In this document: one piece after another, positions 34,101 to 44,826 of the stretch
How the letters are laid out: every line of letters starts with the position of its first letter
How positions within the stretch are numbered: the stretch's first letter is position 1
From: Planctomycetota bacterium
GTDB taxonomy: Bacteria > Planctomycetota > Phycisphaerae > UBA1845 > PWPN01
Length of the DNA stretch: 64,000 nt
Direction: 5' to 3'
Assembly: GCA_029550525.1 (NCBI GenBank)
Contig: JAKPHF010000078.1
Location: 186,001 to 250,000 of the forward strand
The notes under the pieces: model-generated
Told to the model about the DNA's origin: nothing
Database searches by the model: none
What the model saw: the letters and a program-made list of their open reading frames with translations, nothing else
Made by a program: the position numbers and the translations under genes

Positions 34101-34370
34101 CCGCTGGGTCTGGTCATCGTGGGCGGTCTGCTGGTGAGCCAGCTCATCACGCTGTTCGTCACGCCGGTGATCTACCTCTACCTGGAGGTACTGCAGGAGA
34201 AGGTTCTCAACCGCATCCCGTTCCTGGCCGCGCACTACGAAGGGCACCTCGAAGCCGCCGCTCTCGAGCAACATGCCGGCGGACACGAGGAGTGGAACAA
34301 CACCGCCGACGGGACCGAGAACGACACCGACGACCGGGCCGTCGCCGCGGGCGAGCATCACCGCACGTGA
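31116..34370 (+). CDS. RND-family efflux pump (HAE1/AcrB type)
   Basis: Inner-membrane proton-driven multidrug pump, 1084 residues, a little longer than AcrB. Starts at GTG 31116 (VNLSATFIRRPVMTAVLTIS). Twelve membrane helices in two halves. The proton-relay pair of helix 4 is DD at about residues 406-407 (GFLVDDAIVFLENTVRRME). Helix 10 matches LMGIVKKNGIMIVDFAIQRV with the conserved Lys, and the family motif QGEALTFRETVQS precedes helix 7. The C-terminal tail (about 1050-1084) is His-rich and non-conserved. It is transcribed with the adaptor and repressor. Confidence 0.95.
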   Translation: MNLSATFIRRPVMTAVLTISAILFGVMAYWQLPVNDLPAVDYPVIQVSVSYPGADPQTVASNIATPLERQFMQIPGLEMVTSQSGQGNCSMTLQFALSKSLDAAATDVQAAITRASGNLPLDLPSPPTFTKTNPNDQPIIYMALTSDSLTQGQVYDLANTQVSQRISILSGVSKVDIYGTKSAVRIKADPSALAARDMTIDDLADAIRAGTTYQGAGQFDGPDRTFLLQPQGQLEDAEAYNNLIIGIRNGSPIYLRDVATATDSVQDERTNMRFWLRGQEVPKATVVVAVFRQAGSNAVEVVKSIKEQIPSILQTLPASVSIYPMYDRSAAIEDNIHDVQETLFIAFALVVIVIFLFLGRATDTLIPVVALPLSLLLTFIVMNLLDYSLDNLSLMALTLAIGFLVDDAIVFLENTVRRMEQFNERPIQAAINSAKEISFTILSMTLSLAAVFLPLVFMGGLIGRIFREFAVTICVAILASGVVSLTLTPLMCARMLGQRGHGTKKTFVERVIGGTEKRILRVYGWALWFFLRHRWISACVWLICMAGTIQLLRVIPRSFLPTGDSSFIRGALIAPEGTSPEQMHLIQEKAEAAIQSHEDVTMTFTVSGVSRFLPSNFAFTLVFLKPPEERQPIDVVVNELRQKVGMALSGVIPGFQPEPVLQISTGASARQTGQYSYSISGIDPDEVYEVAQRLIGRLMQDQGTLFASVIPDLYLNTPQLKINILRDQASSYGISARRIETLLRNAYSQNYVYLIKQPEDQYQVILEANDHARMRPEDLELLYVRSDDGRNVVPLSAVATWEEALGPQAVNHINQFTSVTINFNLMPGVSIGEAVKHVEDVAREIVPSHLRGQFQGEALTFRETVQSLTVLMLLAVFVMYVILAILYESYLHPITVLSTLPTAMVGGLLTLYLFGEQASLYAFIGLFMLMGIVKKNGIMIVDFAIQRVAQGKSAEDSIHEASMDRFRPIIMTTMAAVMGALPIALGWGADGASRRPLGLVIVGGLLVSQLITLFVTPVIYLYLEVLQEKVLNRIPFLAAHYEGHLEAAALEQHAGGHEEWNNTADGTENDTDDRAVAAGEHHRT

Positions 34371-34421
34371 GCGCGGGCCGCCGTGCATTGTTCGTGAACG
34401 TCCGTCCGTTCGCTTTGGGCC

Positions 34422-34456
34422 GGCTGATTGCTGAGAGCTGACAGCTACCAGCCGGG
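34422..34456. repeat. Heptanucleotide array (AGCTRTG type, decayed)
   Basis: GGCTGAT, TGCTGAG, AGCTGAC, AGCTACC, AGCCGGG. It lies 52 bases after the RND pump stop and directly before a GC palindrome at 34461. Confidence 0.7.
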
Positions 34457-34460
34457 ATGA

Positions 34461-34477
34461 GCGGGCAAGATGCCCGC
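34461..34477. repeat. GC palindrome, GCGGGCA-AGA-TGCCCGC
   Basis: Perfect 7-bp stem with a 3-base loop in the gap between the pump and the ABC permease gene. It may also act as a transcript 3' stabiliser or weak terminator (inference). Confidence 0.8.
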
Positions 34478-34642
34478 CCCCCGAACGCGCACCTGCATGT
34501 CACCGATCAAGTGACCCTGGAAAACCCCTCCGACGCCCCGTGTGCTCTTGGGGCGACGCCGCCTCTTGCGGTATGATCTTGGTTCAGGCCGGGCGCGTTG
34601 CCCATCCCCTGAGTTGGTACCCACGCTTTTGTTCGGATCCGA

Positions 34643-35779
34643 ATGCCGGCGATCGCCCGACGTAATCTGTTTCAAGACAAGGTCAAGCTGGGGATGGCCC
34701 TGGTCGGCATCGTCTTTTCGGTCGGCCTGGTCACGCTGCAGTTCGGCCTGCTGTTGGGAACGATGTACAACGCCAGCGGCATCGTCGATCATGCCGGTTG
34801 TGACGTGTGGGTCATGCAGAAGAGCACGCGCAACCTGGACCTGTGCGACGTCATGAACGAGCGCCGCTACTACCAAGTGGCGGCCACCCCCGGCGTGGCC
34901 TGGGCCGAACGGCTGATCGTGCAGTTCACCATGTGGAAGTTGCCCGACGGTCGCCAGGAAAATACCTCCATCGTCGGCCTGGAACCCTATTCGCGACTCC
35001 AGTTACCCTGGGAGATGGCCGAGGGCCGCCGCGAGGACATCTGGCGCTGCGGCGGCGTCATCATCGACGAACGGGAACGCGTACGCTTCGGGCAGCCCGG
35101 CCGCCCGCTGGCCCTGAACGATCAGCCCGAGATCCATCACCACCGTGCCCGCATTGTGGGCTTCAGCCGCGGCGTGGGCAGCTTCACCACCTCGCCCTAC
35201 GTCTTTGCCGACTACAAGCGAGCGCTCGACTATGCCATGATGAACCAGCATCAAACCAAGTTTGTGGTTCTCAAGGCCAAGCCGGGCATCACTCCTGAGC
35301 AACTACGGGATGCCGTGCGGGCGCGGGTACCCGATTTGGACGCATGGACCACTGCCGAGTTCTCGTTCAAGACCCGCTGGTATTGGCTGTATGGAACGGG
35401 CATGGGCCTCGGCGTGATTTTCGGGGCTTCGCTCGGCACGCTAGTGGGCGTGGTGATCGTGGGCCAGACCATGTACTCGGCCACCATGGAGCGGCTGCGG
35501 GAGTACGGCACGCTCAAGGCGCTGGGCATGAACAACTTCACGCTCGCTTTGATTATCGTCCGCCAGTCGCTCATGGCTGGAATCATGGGCTACGTCCTGG
35601 CCAGCATCATGGCCTGGTATCTCGGGCAGCGACTGCCCGATTTGAACGTGCCGGTCCAGGTGCCTCCCGGCCTCATCGGCGCGATGTTCTTCGTCACCGT
35701 CGGCATCTGTGTCGCCGCCAGCGTCACCAGCGTGCTCAAGGTGTTCAGACTGGAGCCGGCGATTGTATTCCGTAGCTAG
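34643..35779 (+). CDS. ABC transporter permease, FtsX/MacB/DevC-like
   Basis: A 378-residue membrane protein with one N-terminal helix (about 18-38, ALVGIVFSVGLVTLQFGLLL), a large extracytoplasmic domain (about 45-245) and three C-terminal helices (about 258-285, 300-325, 345-370). The FtsX-domain signature is GASLGTLVGVVIVGQTMYSA followed by ERLREYGTLKALGMNNFTLA. It has the DevC/MacB topology and length. Encoded 28 bases before its ATPase. No adaptor gene is adjacent, which distinguishes this pair from DevBCA and MacAB (observation). Confidence 0.88.
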   Translation: MPAIARRNLFQDKVKLGMALVGIVFSVGLVTLQFGLLLGTMYNASGIVDHAGCDVWVMQKSTRNLDLCDVMNERRYYQVAATPGVAWAERLIVQFTMWKLPDGRQENTSIVGLEPYSRLQLPWEMAEGRREDIWRCGGVIIDERERVRFGQPGRPLALNDQPEIHHHRARIVGFSRGVGSFTTSPYVFADYKRALDYAMMNQHQTKFVVLKAKPGITPEQLRDAVRARVPDLDAWTTAEFSFKTRWYWLYGTGMGLGVIFGASLGTLVGVVIVGQTMYSATMERLREYGTLKALGMNNFTLALIIVRQSLMAGIMGYVLASIMAWYLGQRLPDLNVPVQVPPGLIGAMFFVTVGICVAASVTSVLKVFRLEPAIVFRS

Positions 35780-35807
35780 GCTCGTCCTTTTGTGATCGCG
35801 GTACATT

Positions 35808-36650
35808 ATGGTGCACGAACCCGATACGAGCGTCCTGAGCGTACGAGACCTGCGCAAGAGCTACCAGCTGGGCGAACGCAGCATCGAGGTGCTGCACGGC
35901 ATCAACCTCGACCTGCGTCGCGGCGATCTCACGCTGCTCATGGGCCCCAGCGGGTCGGGCAAGACCACGCTGTTGACCATCATGGGCTTGCTGCTGCGTC
36001 CGACCTCCGGGCAGGTGCTGCTGCTCGGCCGGGATGTCAGCCGGCTGGACGAGTGGCGGCTGCCGGCACTGCGCCGCGCGCACATCGGGTTCATCTTCCA
36101 GGGATTCAACCTGCTCAGCGCGCTGACTGCCGTCGAGAACGTCGAGGTGGTGTTGGAGATGCAGGGCCTGCGCGGCCGGGCCGCCCGGCGGCGGGCGATG
36201 GAACTACTCGACAGCGTCGGACTTGCCGATCGATGGGACCACCTGCCTGAAGCGCTCAGCGGCGGCGAGAAGCAACGCGTCGGTGTCGCCCGCGCGCTGG
36301 CCAGCCCGGCGGAGTTGATCCTCGCCGATGAGCCCACGGGCAATCTCGATTCCAAGACCGCCGCTCAGGTCGTGGACATCCTGCGGCATCTGGCCCACCG
36401 CGAGAACCGGGCCGTCCTCGTCGTGACCCACGATCCGGCCCTGCGGCAACTGGCCGATCAGACCATCCACATGCGCGACGGGCTCATCGTCGAAGACGCC
36501 AAAGCCAAGCCGAGTTCCGAATTGGCCGTGCCCTTGGCGTCCGCCGTACAACGCCCCGATCCCACCGTCCCGCTGCCCGTCGGCGTCCTTCCCCGTGCAC
36601 CCGTGGACCCGCCCTACGGCAAGCTGGTCCACCACCGCCCGCGCGAATAG
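35808..36650 (+). CDS. ABC transporter ATP-binding protein (LolD/MacB/DevA group)
   Basis: A 280-residue ATPase with Walker A MGPSGSGKTTL (about 46), Q-loop IFQGFNLLSALTAVENVE, signature ALSGGEKQRVGVARALA, Walker B LILADEPTGNLDSKTA and the switch His in VVTHD. The motifs EPTGNLDS and SVRDLRKSYQLGE are typical of MacB/LolD/DevA exporters that work with FtsX-fold permeases. A 45-residue Pro-rich C-terminal tail is non-conserved. It forms an operon with the preceding permease. Confidence 0.93.
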   Translation: MVHEPDTSVLSVRDLRKSYQLGERSIEVLHGINLDLRRGDLTLLMGPSGSGKTTLLTIMGLLLRPTSGQVLLLGRDVSRLDEWRLPALRRAHIGFIFQGFNLLSALTAVENVEVVLEMQGLRGRAARRRAMELLDSVGLADRWDHLPEALSGGEKQRVGVARALASPAELILADEPTGNLDSKTAAQVVDILRHLAHRENRAVLVVTHDPALRQLADQTIHMRDGLIVEDAKAKPSSELAVPLASAVQRPDPTVPLPVGVLPRAPVDPPYGKLVHHRPRE

Positions 36651-36733
36651 ACCCGTTACCGCGTCCGCAGCAGGGCCGCTCGGACTTCATCAGTTGTTTT
36701 GAGGTTCGGATTTCCTCGTTCGCGATTCCGGCG

Positions 36734-37102
36734 TCACGTGCCCGTGGTGGGCAGCGTTCCGCCGCGAATGAGCGTCTGAATGATGAGTGAAAGCTGATCC
36801 ACCGCGCCGAGGAACACCTCCACCAACGCCGGCAGGACGGCGTCGCGGATAGTCGGCTCGGGCCCGACCTGGGTGATGGTAATGCCGCCGAACGCGTTCA
36901 GCGCTGCATCGGTGCGCTGAACGTGCGTGGCGATTCCCGACTGAACCCAAATTCCCGGACGTCGAGCGGCCAGGGCGCTGCCGCGAACGTTGTTGCGGGG
37001 AAAAGGCTGAACCGTGGCTTGAGCCAGCGTCGCCGCAGGCAGGGTTGCACAGACCGCCACGGCCAGACCGCACGTCAATACCGCCGCTTTGCGCATCTTC
37101 AT
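36734..37102 (-). CDS. Small secreted protein of unknown function
   Basis: A 122-residue protein. ATG 37102 gives a Sec signal peptide (MKMRKAAVLTCGLAVAVCAT then LPAATLAQA). The mature part has a basic segment (RNNVRGSALAARRPGIWVQS) and ends in a hydrophobic helix (AVDQLSLIIQTLIRGGTLPT). No family recognised. It follows gyrA in the same direction, with 125 bases between, and is not obviously linked to it. Confidence 0.55.
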   Translation of the reverse strand: MKMRKAAVLTCGLAVAVCATLPAATLAQATVQPFPRNNVRGSALAARRPGIWVQSGIATHVQRTDAALNAFGGITITQVGPEPTIRDAVLPALVEVFLGAVDQLSLIIQTLIRGGTLPTTGT

Positions 37103-37227
37103 GGCTGTATCCCCAACCGGCGGCTTCATCGTTCGCCGATGGACCTGCCGCCCTGACCACTTATACACGCACCGGTTGCACCGGGGCCAGCGTGAAGGCC
37201 CCCAAAAGCGATCCTACGCCCCCGGCG

Positions 37228-39966
<2,739 letters not shown>

Positions 39967-40272
39967 TCAACGCTCCTGATCGGCCGTCCGCCAACGGCCC
40001 GCGACGGACTGTGAAGGTGGCTCGGCCGGGGTTTTTAAAGACCCTCTCTTATACCATCTTTGGGCCGATAAAGCCAGGGCCGCGGAACCGCATAAGTCAT
40101 TGAAAGAGAATGAATTGCATGTGCCCCATCCACCCCCGGAAAGGCCCCGCCTCATCGCCGGCCGGGAGCGCCTCTTTGCGCCGTGCGAACCACCGAGCCG
40201 GGCTGTTTCGCATGAACAAATGAGTTTTTGCACGCCAGAAAAGCCTGGGGGCGGAGCCCGCCGGGGCCGCGG
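39967..40272. other. Intergenic region upstream of gyrA
   Basis: 306 bases with no supported gene. A GTATAAGAG sequence (minus strand, near 40040-40050) could be a gyrA -10 element, without a convincing -35. The part near 40080-40272 has a run of GC-rich but unstructured sequence. Confidence 0.45.
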
Positions 40273-40542
40273 TCAGGCCGTCTCTCCCTTCAACCGACGC
40301 TCCAGGCCCGGGGCGGGCGAGAAGTACCACTGCCGGCCGACTTTGACGGCGGTTAGAAAGCCGATGTCCCTGAGTTGCAGAAGATCCGAGCGAGCCGTCT
40401 CGTAAACCACTCCATGGCTGGACTGGTGACTCTCGACGGTGTACCTCGCGTCGGGATGCCGCAGGGCATGACTGAGAAGTGCACGCTGTCGATGGTTCAA
40501 ATTCTCGGTCGTTCGCAACTGACGTTCCGGGCGGTCACTCAT
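40273..40542 (-). CDS. Stand-alone winged-helix protein resembling the Fic C-terminal domain
   Basis: An 89-residue protein. NLNHRQRALLSHALRHPDAR, then YTVESHQSSHGVVYETARSD and LLQLRDIGFLTAVKVGRQWY form a winged helix-turn-helix of the type found at the C-terminus of many Fic-family AMP-transferases. No Fic domain is present (no HPFxxGNG motif in the neighbourhood), so this is a free DNA-binding or protein-binding domain. ATG 40542 overlaps the stop of the zincin gene (ATGA), so the two are translated together. Function unknown. Confidence 0.75.
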   Translation of the reverse strand: MSDRPERQLRTTENLNHRQRALLSHALRHPDARYTVESHQSSHGVVYETARSDLLQLRDIGFLTAVKVGRQWYFSPAPGLERRLKGETA

Positions 40543-40910
40543 TCGAAGCCCAGGTCGCGGAGGTGCTGCTCGCTCAGGCCGAAGTGGTGGCCGATCTCGT
40601 GGAGGACGGTCTTGCGAATCTGCTCGACCATCTGGCGGCGGGTGCGGCACATCCGCTCGATGTTGCGGCGATAGAGCGTGATTCGCTCAGGAAACTGGTA
40701 CGGAGCACTCACGCTCCGCTCGGTCAGCGGCACGCCCTGATAGAGCCCCAGCAGGCCGCGCGGGTCCACGCCCAGCTCCTCGCAGATTTCGTCGTCGGGC
40801 ATGTCCTCCACGTCCACCACGATCTCCTGCAAATATCGGTGGAAGCCATCCGGGATGGACGCCAGTGCGTCCTCGACCACAGCCTCGAATGCCTCATCGC
40901 TCAAGCGCAT
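40539..40910 (-). CDS. Zincin-like metallopeptidase-family protein
   Basis: A 123-residue protein of the small metallopeptidase family (COG3824-like). The zinc motif HEIGHHFGLSE lies at about residues 104-114, preceded by the helix RTRRQMVEQIRKTVL. Such proteins are predicted zinc proteases of unknown substrate. ATG 40910 is chosen; upstream in-frame codons to 40982 are not conserved. It is followed by the winged-helix gene with an ATGA overlap. Confidence 0.85.
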   Translation of the reverse strand: MRLSDEAFEAVVEDALASIPDGFHRYLQEIVVDVEDMPDDEICEELGVDPRGLLGLYQGVPLTERSVSAPYQFPERITLYRRNIERMCRTRRQMVEQIRKTVLHEIGHHFGLSEQHLRDLGFE

Positions 40911-41146
40911 CAGCCAACTCCGCCAATCCGGGCCTGCCACCGGGCCGACCCGCCTGCATCCAACGAGGCGGCCCGGGTGCACCAGATCATAGACGAAACT
41001 TCCTCACCGCCCCAACTCAATCCATCGGACGGCCGAACGGCGCGGGTGCCCACTGTTGACGGCTCGAACCGGCCCGTACAATACGCCCTGCCGCACCTCC
41101 ACCAGGACCAGGCCCGCGTCAAGTCCGGGCAAGAGAGGAGAAGGGA

Positions 41147-42229
41147 ATGGGATTCCAGACTCGAGATCAAATTTCCCCGGTGTTCTCAGAGCGGGATTCT
41201 GCCGCCGCCACGTCGCCACGTTCCGGAGCGCGCCGCGCGTCCGGTCTCGCAGTTCTCGCGTCACTGACGGCCGCCGTACTGGTCGTCGCCGGCTGCGGAC
41301 CGACGGCTTACAAGATCACGCCCGTACCCGTGGATCGAACGCTCGACGAGACCACGATCATCCACGAGGGCGGATGGGCTCCGCCCAAAATCGTCCTGAT
41401 CGACATCGACGGGATCATCATGAACCGTGAGAAGTTCGAGTTGCTCGGCGAGGGCGAGAATCCGGTCTCGCTGTTCGCCGAGAAGCTCAACAAAGCGGCC
41501 AAAGACCCGTCAGTCAAGGGCGTCGTGCTGCGAATCAACTCGCCGGGCGGCGGCGTCACCGCGAGCGACCTGATGTACAACGAACTGCAGGTGTTCAAGC
41601 AGCGAACCGAGGGCAAGCGGCCGGTGGTGGCCGTGCTCATGGACGTGGCGGCCAGCGGGGGCTACTACGTGGCGTGCGGGGCTGACGAAATCGTCGCCCA
41701 TCCCACCACCATCACCGGTAGCATCGGCGTAATCATGCAGCTGTTTAGCCTCAGCGGGACGATGAACAAGCTCGGGGCCGACGCGACCGCCATCACGTCC
41801 GGCCCCATGAAAGACGCAGGCTCGCCGTTCAAGAAACTGCGACCCGAGGAACGCGCGATCTTCCAGAGCATCGTGGACGACTTCTACGCTCGCTTCGTCG
41901 CCGTCGTGGTCCGCGGCCGGCCCAACCTGACCGAAGAGAAAGTCCGCGAGATCGCCGACGGACGAATCTACTCGGCCCAGCAGGCACTGGAGCTGGGACT
42001 GGTCGACCGCATCGGCTCGCTTCGCGATGCTCTGGCCTCGGTCAAAGAGAAGATCGGCGCCGACCGTGTGCGAGTGGTCATGTATCATCGCCCGCTTGGC
42101 TGGAAACCCAATGTTTACGCGGAAAATCCGGCCGGAACCCCTCAGGTCAACATGGTGAACATCCAGTTGCCCAGGGACATGGTCCTGCCGGAGGCTCAGT
42201 TCCTGTATCTGTGGGCGCCGGGACTGTAG
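41147..42229 (+). CDS. sppA: SppA-like signal peptide peptidase, predicted lipoprotein
   Basis: Serine-lysine protease of the S49 family that degrades cleaved signal peptides, membrane-bound. The 360 residues start at ATG 41147, with AGGAGAAGGGA upstream. Residues 1-50 form a long N-terminal region ending in lipobox VVAGC. The catalytic Ser is S170 (DVAASGGYYVA) and the Lys is K222 (SGPMKDAGSPFKKL), both present. The oxyanion and substrate region shows RINSPGGGVTASDLMYNEL. This is the single-domain form, not the two-domain E. coli SppA. Confidence 0.9.
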   Translation: MGFQTRDQISPVFSERDSAAATSPRSGARRASGLAVLASLTAAVLVVAGCGPTAYKITPVPVDRTLDETTIIHEGGWAPPKIVLIDIDGIIMNREKFELLGEGENPVSLFAEKLNKAAKDPSVKGVVLRINSPGGGVTASDLMYNELQVFKQRTEGKRPVVAVLMDVAASGGYYVACGADEIVAHPTTITGSIGVIMQLFSLSGTMNKLGADATAITSGPMKDAGSPFKKLRPEERAIFQSIVDDFYARFVAVVVRGRPNLTEEKVREIADGRIYSAQQALELGLVDRIGSLRDALASVKEKIGADRVRVVMYHRPLGWKPNVYAENPAGTPQVNMVNIQLPRDMVLPEAQFLYLWAPGL

Positions 42230-42422
42230 ACGTGGGTAAGCAGCGCGTGGTCGATCTCGCGCCGCTCACGCCCGTCCGGCTCCTGGGAAGACGAGTGCCT
42301 CACTGGAAGATTTCTAGCCAAAATGTCTTGACGGCAGTACGGTTGTCCCGGTAATTTCTGATCAATCCCGCTCGCGTCACAGCGGGATCATGTCCCATCC
42401 TTTTCAAAAGGGAGGAAACGTC

Positions 42423-42518
42423 ATGGCTAAGAAGCCAGCCGCAGCCAAGAAGCCGGCAGCCAAGAAGCCGGCGGCCAAGGCCCCCGCCAAGAAGGGCAAG
42501 AAGGGCTGCGCCAAGTAA
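42423..42518 (+). CDS. Tiny lysine/alanine-rich histone-H1-like peptide
   Basis: A 31-residue peptide made of KKPAA-type repeats (MAKKPAAAKKPAAKKPAAK, then APAKKGKKGCAK): 12 Lys, 11 Ala, no acidic residues. This is the composition of histone-H1-like nucleoid peptides (HC1/HC2-like in Chlamydiae, similar in planctomycetes). It has its own ribosome-binding site (GGAGG, seven bases upstream of ATG 42423) and its own terminator at 42553. The single Cys near the end is odd. Too short for most gene finders. Confidence 0.75.
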   Translation: MAKKPAAAKKPAAKKPAAKAPAKKGKKGCAK

Positions 42519-42552
42519 GCGCGCGCCCGATTGCCGCGTAATGGCACTACAG

Positions 42553-42584
42553 GCGGACATCCCTTCCGGGCTGTCCGCTTTTTT
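42553..42584 (+). terminator. Intrinsic terminator after the lysine-rich peptide
   Basis: GCGGACA and TGTCCGC form a 7-bp stem around a 12-base loop, followed by six T. It lies 35 bases after the stop of the small peptide gene, which supports that gene as real and expressed alone. Confidence 0.85.
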
Positions 42585-42703
42585 CGTGCGCCGCGCATCC
42601 ATCCGTGCCGGCCGTCGTCTTCACGGTCACGTTTGAGTGGCTTTGGCGTCGGCGGCTGTCCGCCATTCTTGGATTTGACCGTGCCCTTGCGTATCATCGT
42701 CCC

Positions 42704-44647
42704 ATGTCCATTGTTCGGCTGCAGAATGTGCACATCGACTTCGGCGGGCAAACCGTGCTCGACGAGCTGGACTGGCAGATTCAGCGCGGCGAGAAGGTCG
42801 GCCTCGTTGGACCGAACGGCTCGGGCAAGACCACGCTGTTCAAGCTGATCCTGGGCCAATTGCAGCCGCAGATCGGGACGGTCACCCGCAGCCGCGGGCT
42901 CCAGATCGCCTACCTGCCTCAGGAACCCACGCTCGACTCGTCCGCCACTTTGTTTGCCGAGGTGAGCAGCACGTTCGACAACGTCCGACGGCTGGAAGAG
43001 CGGGTGGCCGAGGTCGCCCAGCTCATCTCCGAGCACCACGGCACACCGGCCGAACGCGAGTTGATGGAGGAGTACGACGAGCTGACGCACCGGCTGGAGG
43101 CTGCCGGCGGCTACCAGTACGAAGTCACGCTCAAGGAGGTGCTCGGCGGCCTGGGCTTTACGCCCAATGATTACGACCTGCCCGTCTCCGCGCTATCCGG
43201 CGGTCAGAAGTGCCGGGCGGCATTGGCCAAGTTGCTGCTCCAGGAGGCCGACCTGCTCCTGCTCGACGAGCCGACCAACCACCTGGACATCGAGGCCACC
43301 CGCTTTCTCGAAAAGTTCCTGGCCGGCTACCACGGCGCGGCGGTCATCGTCTCGCACGACCGTTACCTGCTCGACCGGGTCGTCGAGAAGATCGCCGACC
43401 TCGACCAGCGCAAGGTGACTGTCTACCCGTGCTCCTACTCCGACTTCGCCGAGGCCAAACGTATCCGGCTGGAGACGCAGCAGCGCGAGTACGAAAAGCA
43501 GCGCGAGTGGATACAACACCAGCGGGAATACGCCGAGCGAGTCAAGGCCGACAAATCTCGCAGCGCTCAGGCCCGCGGCCGCCTCAAGGCGTTGGAGCGG
43601 CTGGAAAAGAGCGGCCGAATCATCGAACGCCCGACCAGTTCGCGGCGGAAAATGGCCCTCGATTTCACCCCCGCCAAGCGGGCCGGAGACATGGTCCTGC
43701 GAGCGGTGGGCCTGCGCAAAGCGTACGGCGACACCGTCCTGTTCGACGACTTCAACCTCGAGATCTTCCGCGGTCAGAAGATCGGCATCGTGGGGCCCAA
43801 CGGCGTGGGCAAGACCACACTGCTGAAGATGGCCATGCGCCGCGTGCCGCCGGACGCCGGCGAGGTGCGGCTGTTTGAGAATCTCGACGTCGGCTACTAC
43901 GACCAGGAGCACGCCGACCTGAACGACGACGCCCTCATCATCGACGAGATCGAGCCCCATCGGCCGGGCTCCGTCGAGACCGAGGTCCGCTCGTTCCTGG
44001 CTCGATTCCTGTTCACCGGCGACGACGTGTACAAGCGCGTGGGTAATCTCTCGGGCGGCGAACAGAGCCGCGTGGTGCTGGCCAAGCTCATGTGGAACAA
44101 GCCCCAGGTGCTCATCCTCGACGAGCCGACCAATCACCTGGACATCCCGGCCCGCGAGGCGTTGGAGGAAGCGCTCATCGCCTACGACGGTGCCATCTTG
44201 CTAGTCAGCCACGACCGCTACTTCCTCGACCGCGTGGTCAACGAACTGCTCGTCCTGCCCGAGCGGGCCCGCTACGAGCTGATCCCCGGCAACTGGAGCA
44301 CGTACGAGGCCAGACTGGCGGCGGAGGAGGCGGCGAGGAAGGCGGCCGAAGAGGAGGCTCGCCGCGAGCAGCGCAAGGCTCATCGGCCGGGCCGCAAGCC
44401 CCGCACGCTGCGCGAAGCAGGCGCCGACCTCGATAGCCCTTACGCCCGCTGGTCACTCGAGGAACTCGAAGAAGCGATCATGGACCGCGAGGCGAAATTG
44501 GCGGAGCTGGACCGGCAGTTCGCCGACCCCGCCGTCTACAAAGATGCCGATCGCAGCCGGACACTCCAGGCCGAAGCCCAAGCCCTCCGCGCCGAACTGG
44601 CCCAGCTCAACGCCGCCTGGGAAACCCTCGCAGAACACGCCGAGTAA
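42704..44647 (+). CDS. ABC-F family ATPase
   Basis: Cytoplasmic twin-ATPase of the ABC-F family (ribosome-associated translation factors and related proteins), 647 residues. Two nucleotide-binding domains: Walker A GPNGSGKTTL and GPNGVGKTTL; signatures SALSGGQKCRAALAKLLL and NLSGGEQSRVVLAKLMW; Walker B LLLLDEPTNHLDIEAT and LILDEPTNHLDIPAR. The linker (about 245-300, charged) matches the P-site tRNA interaction motif region. The C-terminus (about 540-647) is an Uup-like coiled coil with Ala/Glu-rich sequence. The frame is open to 42605 but ATG 42704 (MSIVRLQNVHIDFGGQ) starts the conserved part. Confidence 0.93.
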   Translation: MSIVRLQNVHIDFGGQTVLDELDWQIQRGEKVGLVGPNGSGKTTLFKLILGQLQPQIGTVTRSRGLQIAYLPQEPTLDSSATLFAEVSSTFDNVRRLEERVAEVAQLISEHHGTPAERELMEEYDELTHRLEAAGGYQYEVTLKEVLGGLGFTPNDYDLPVSALSGGQKCRAALAKLLLQEADLLLLDEPTNHLDIEATRFLEKFLAGYHGAAVIVSHDRYLLDRVVEKIADLDQRKVTVYPCSYSDFAEAKRIRLETQQREYEKQREWIQHQREYAERVKADKSRSAQARGRLKALERLEKSGRIIERPTSSRRKMALDFTPAKRAGDMVLRAVGLRKAYGDTVLFDDFNLEIFRGQKIGIVGPNGVGKTTLLKMAMRRVPPDAGEVRLFENLDVGYYDQEHADLNDDALIIDEIEPHRPGSVETEVRSFLARFLFTGDDVYKRVGNLSGGEQSRVVLAKLMWNKPQVLILDEPTNHLDIPAREALEEALIAYDGAILLVSHDRYFLDRVVNELLVLPERARYELIPGNWSTYEARLAAEEAARKAAEEEARREQRKAHRPGRKPRTLREAGADLDSPYARWSLEELEEAIMDREAKLAELDRQFADPAVYKDADRSRTLQAEAQALRAELAQLNAAWETLAEHAE

Positions 44648-44826
44648 TGCCGGTAGTCGCAGAGCGCTCGCAGTGAACGAGCGAGAGTCACCAAACCCAT
44701 GTGACGACATTTCGACTCCTGTTAGGCTATTCCCTCGCGGGCAGTCCGCGCCGGATATCAATCTGTCTTAGTCGCGAGGGATTCTCACTTGCTCCGTCGT
44801 TCCACGGACATTAGATTAGTGACACA

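Noticed and set aside
42300..43090. Minus-strand frames across the lysine-rich peptide and ABC-F start
   Set aside because: They are antisense to a short gene with a good ribosome-binding site and terminator, and read as Leu/Ala repeats from reversed Lys/Ala codons.
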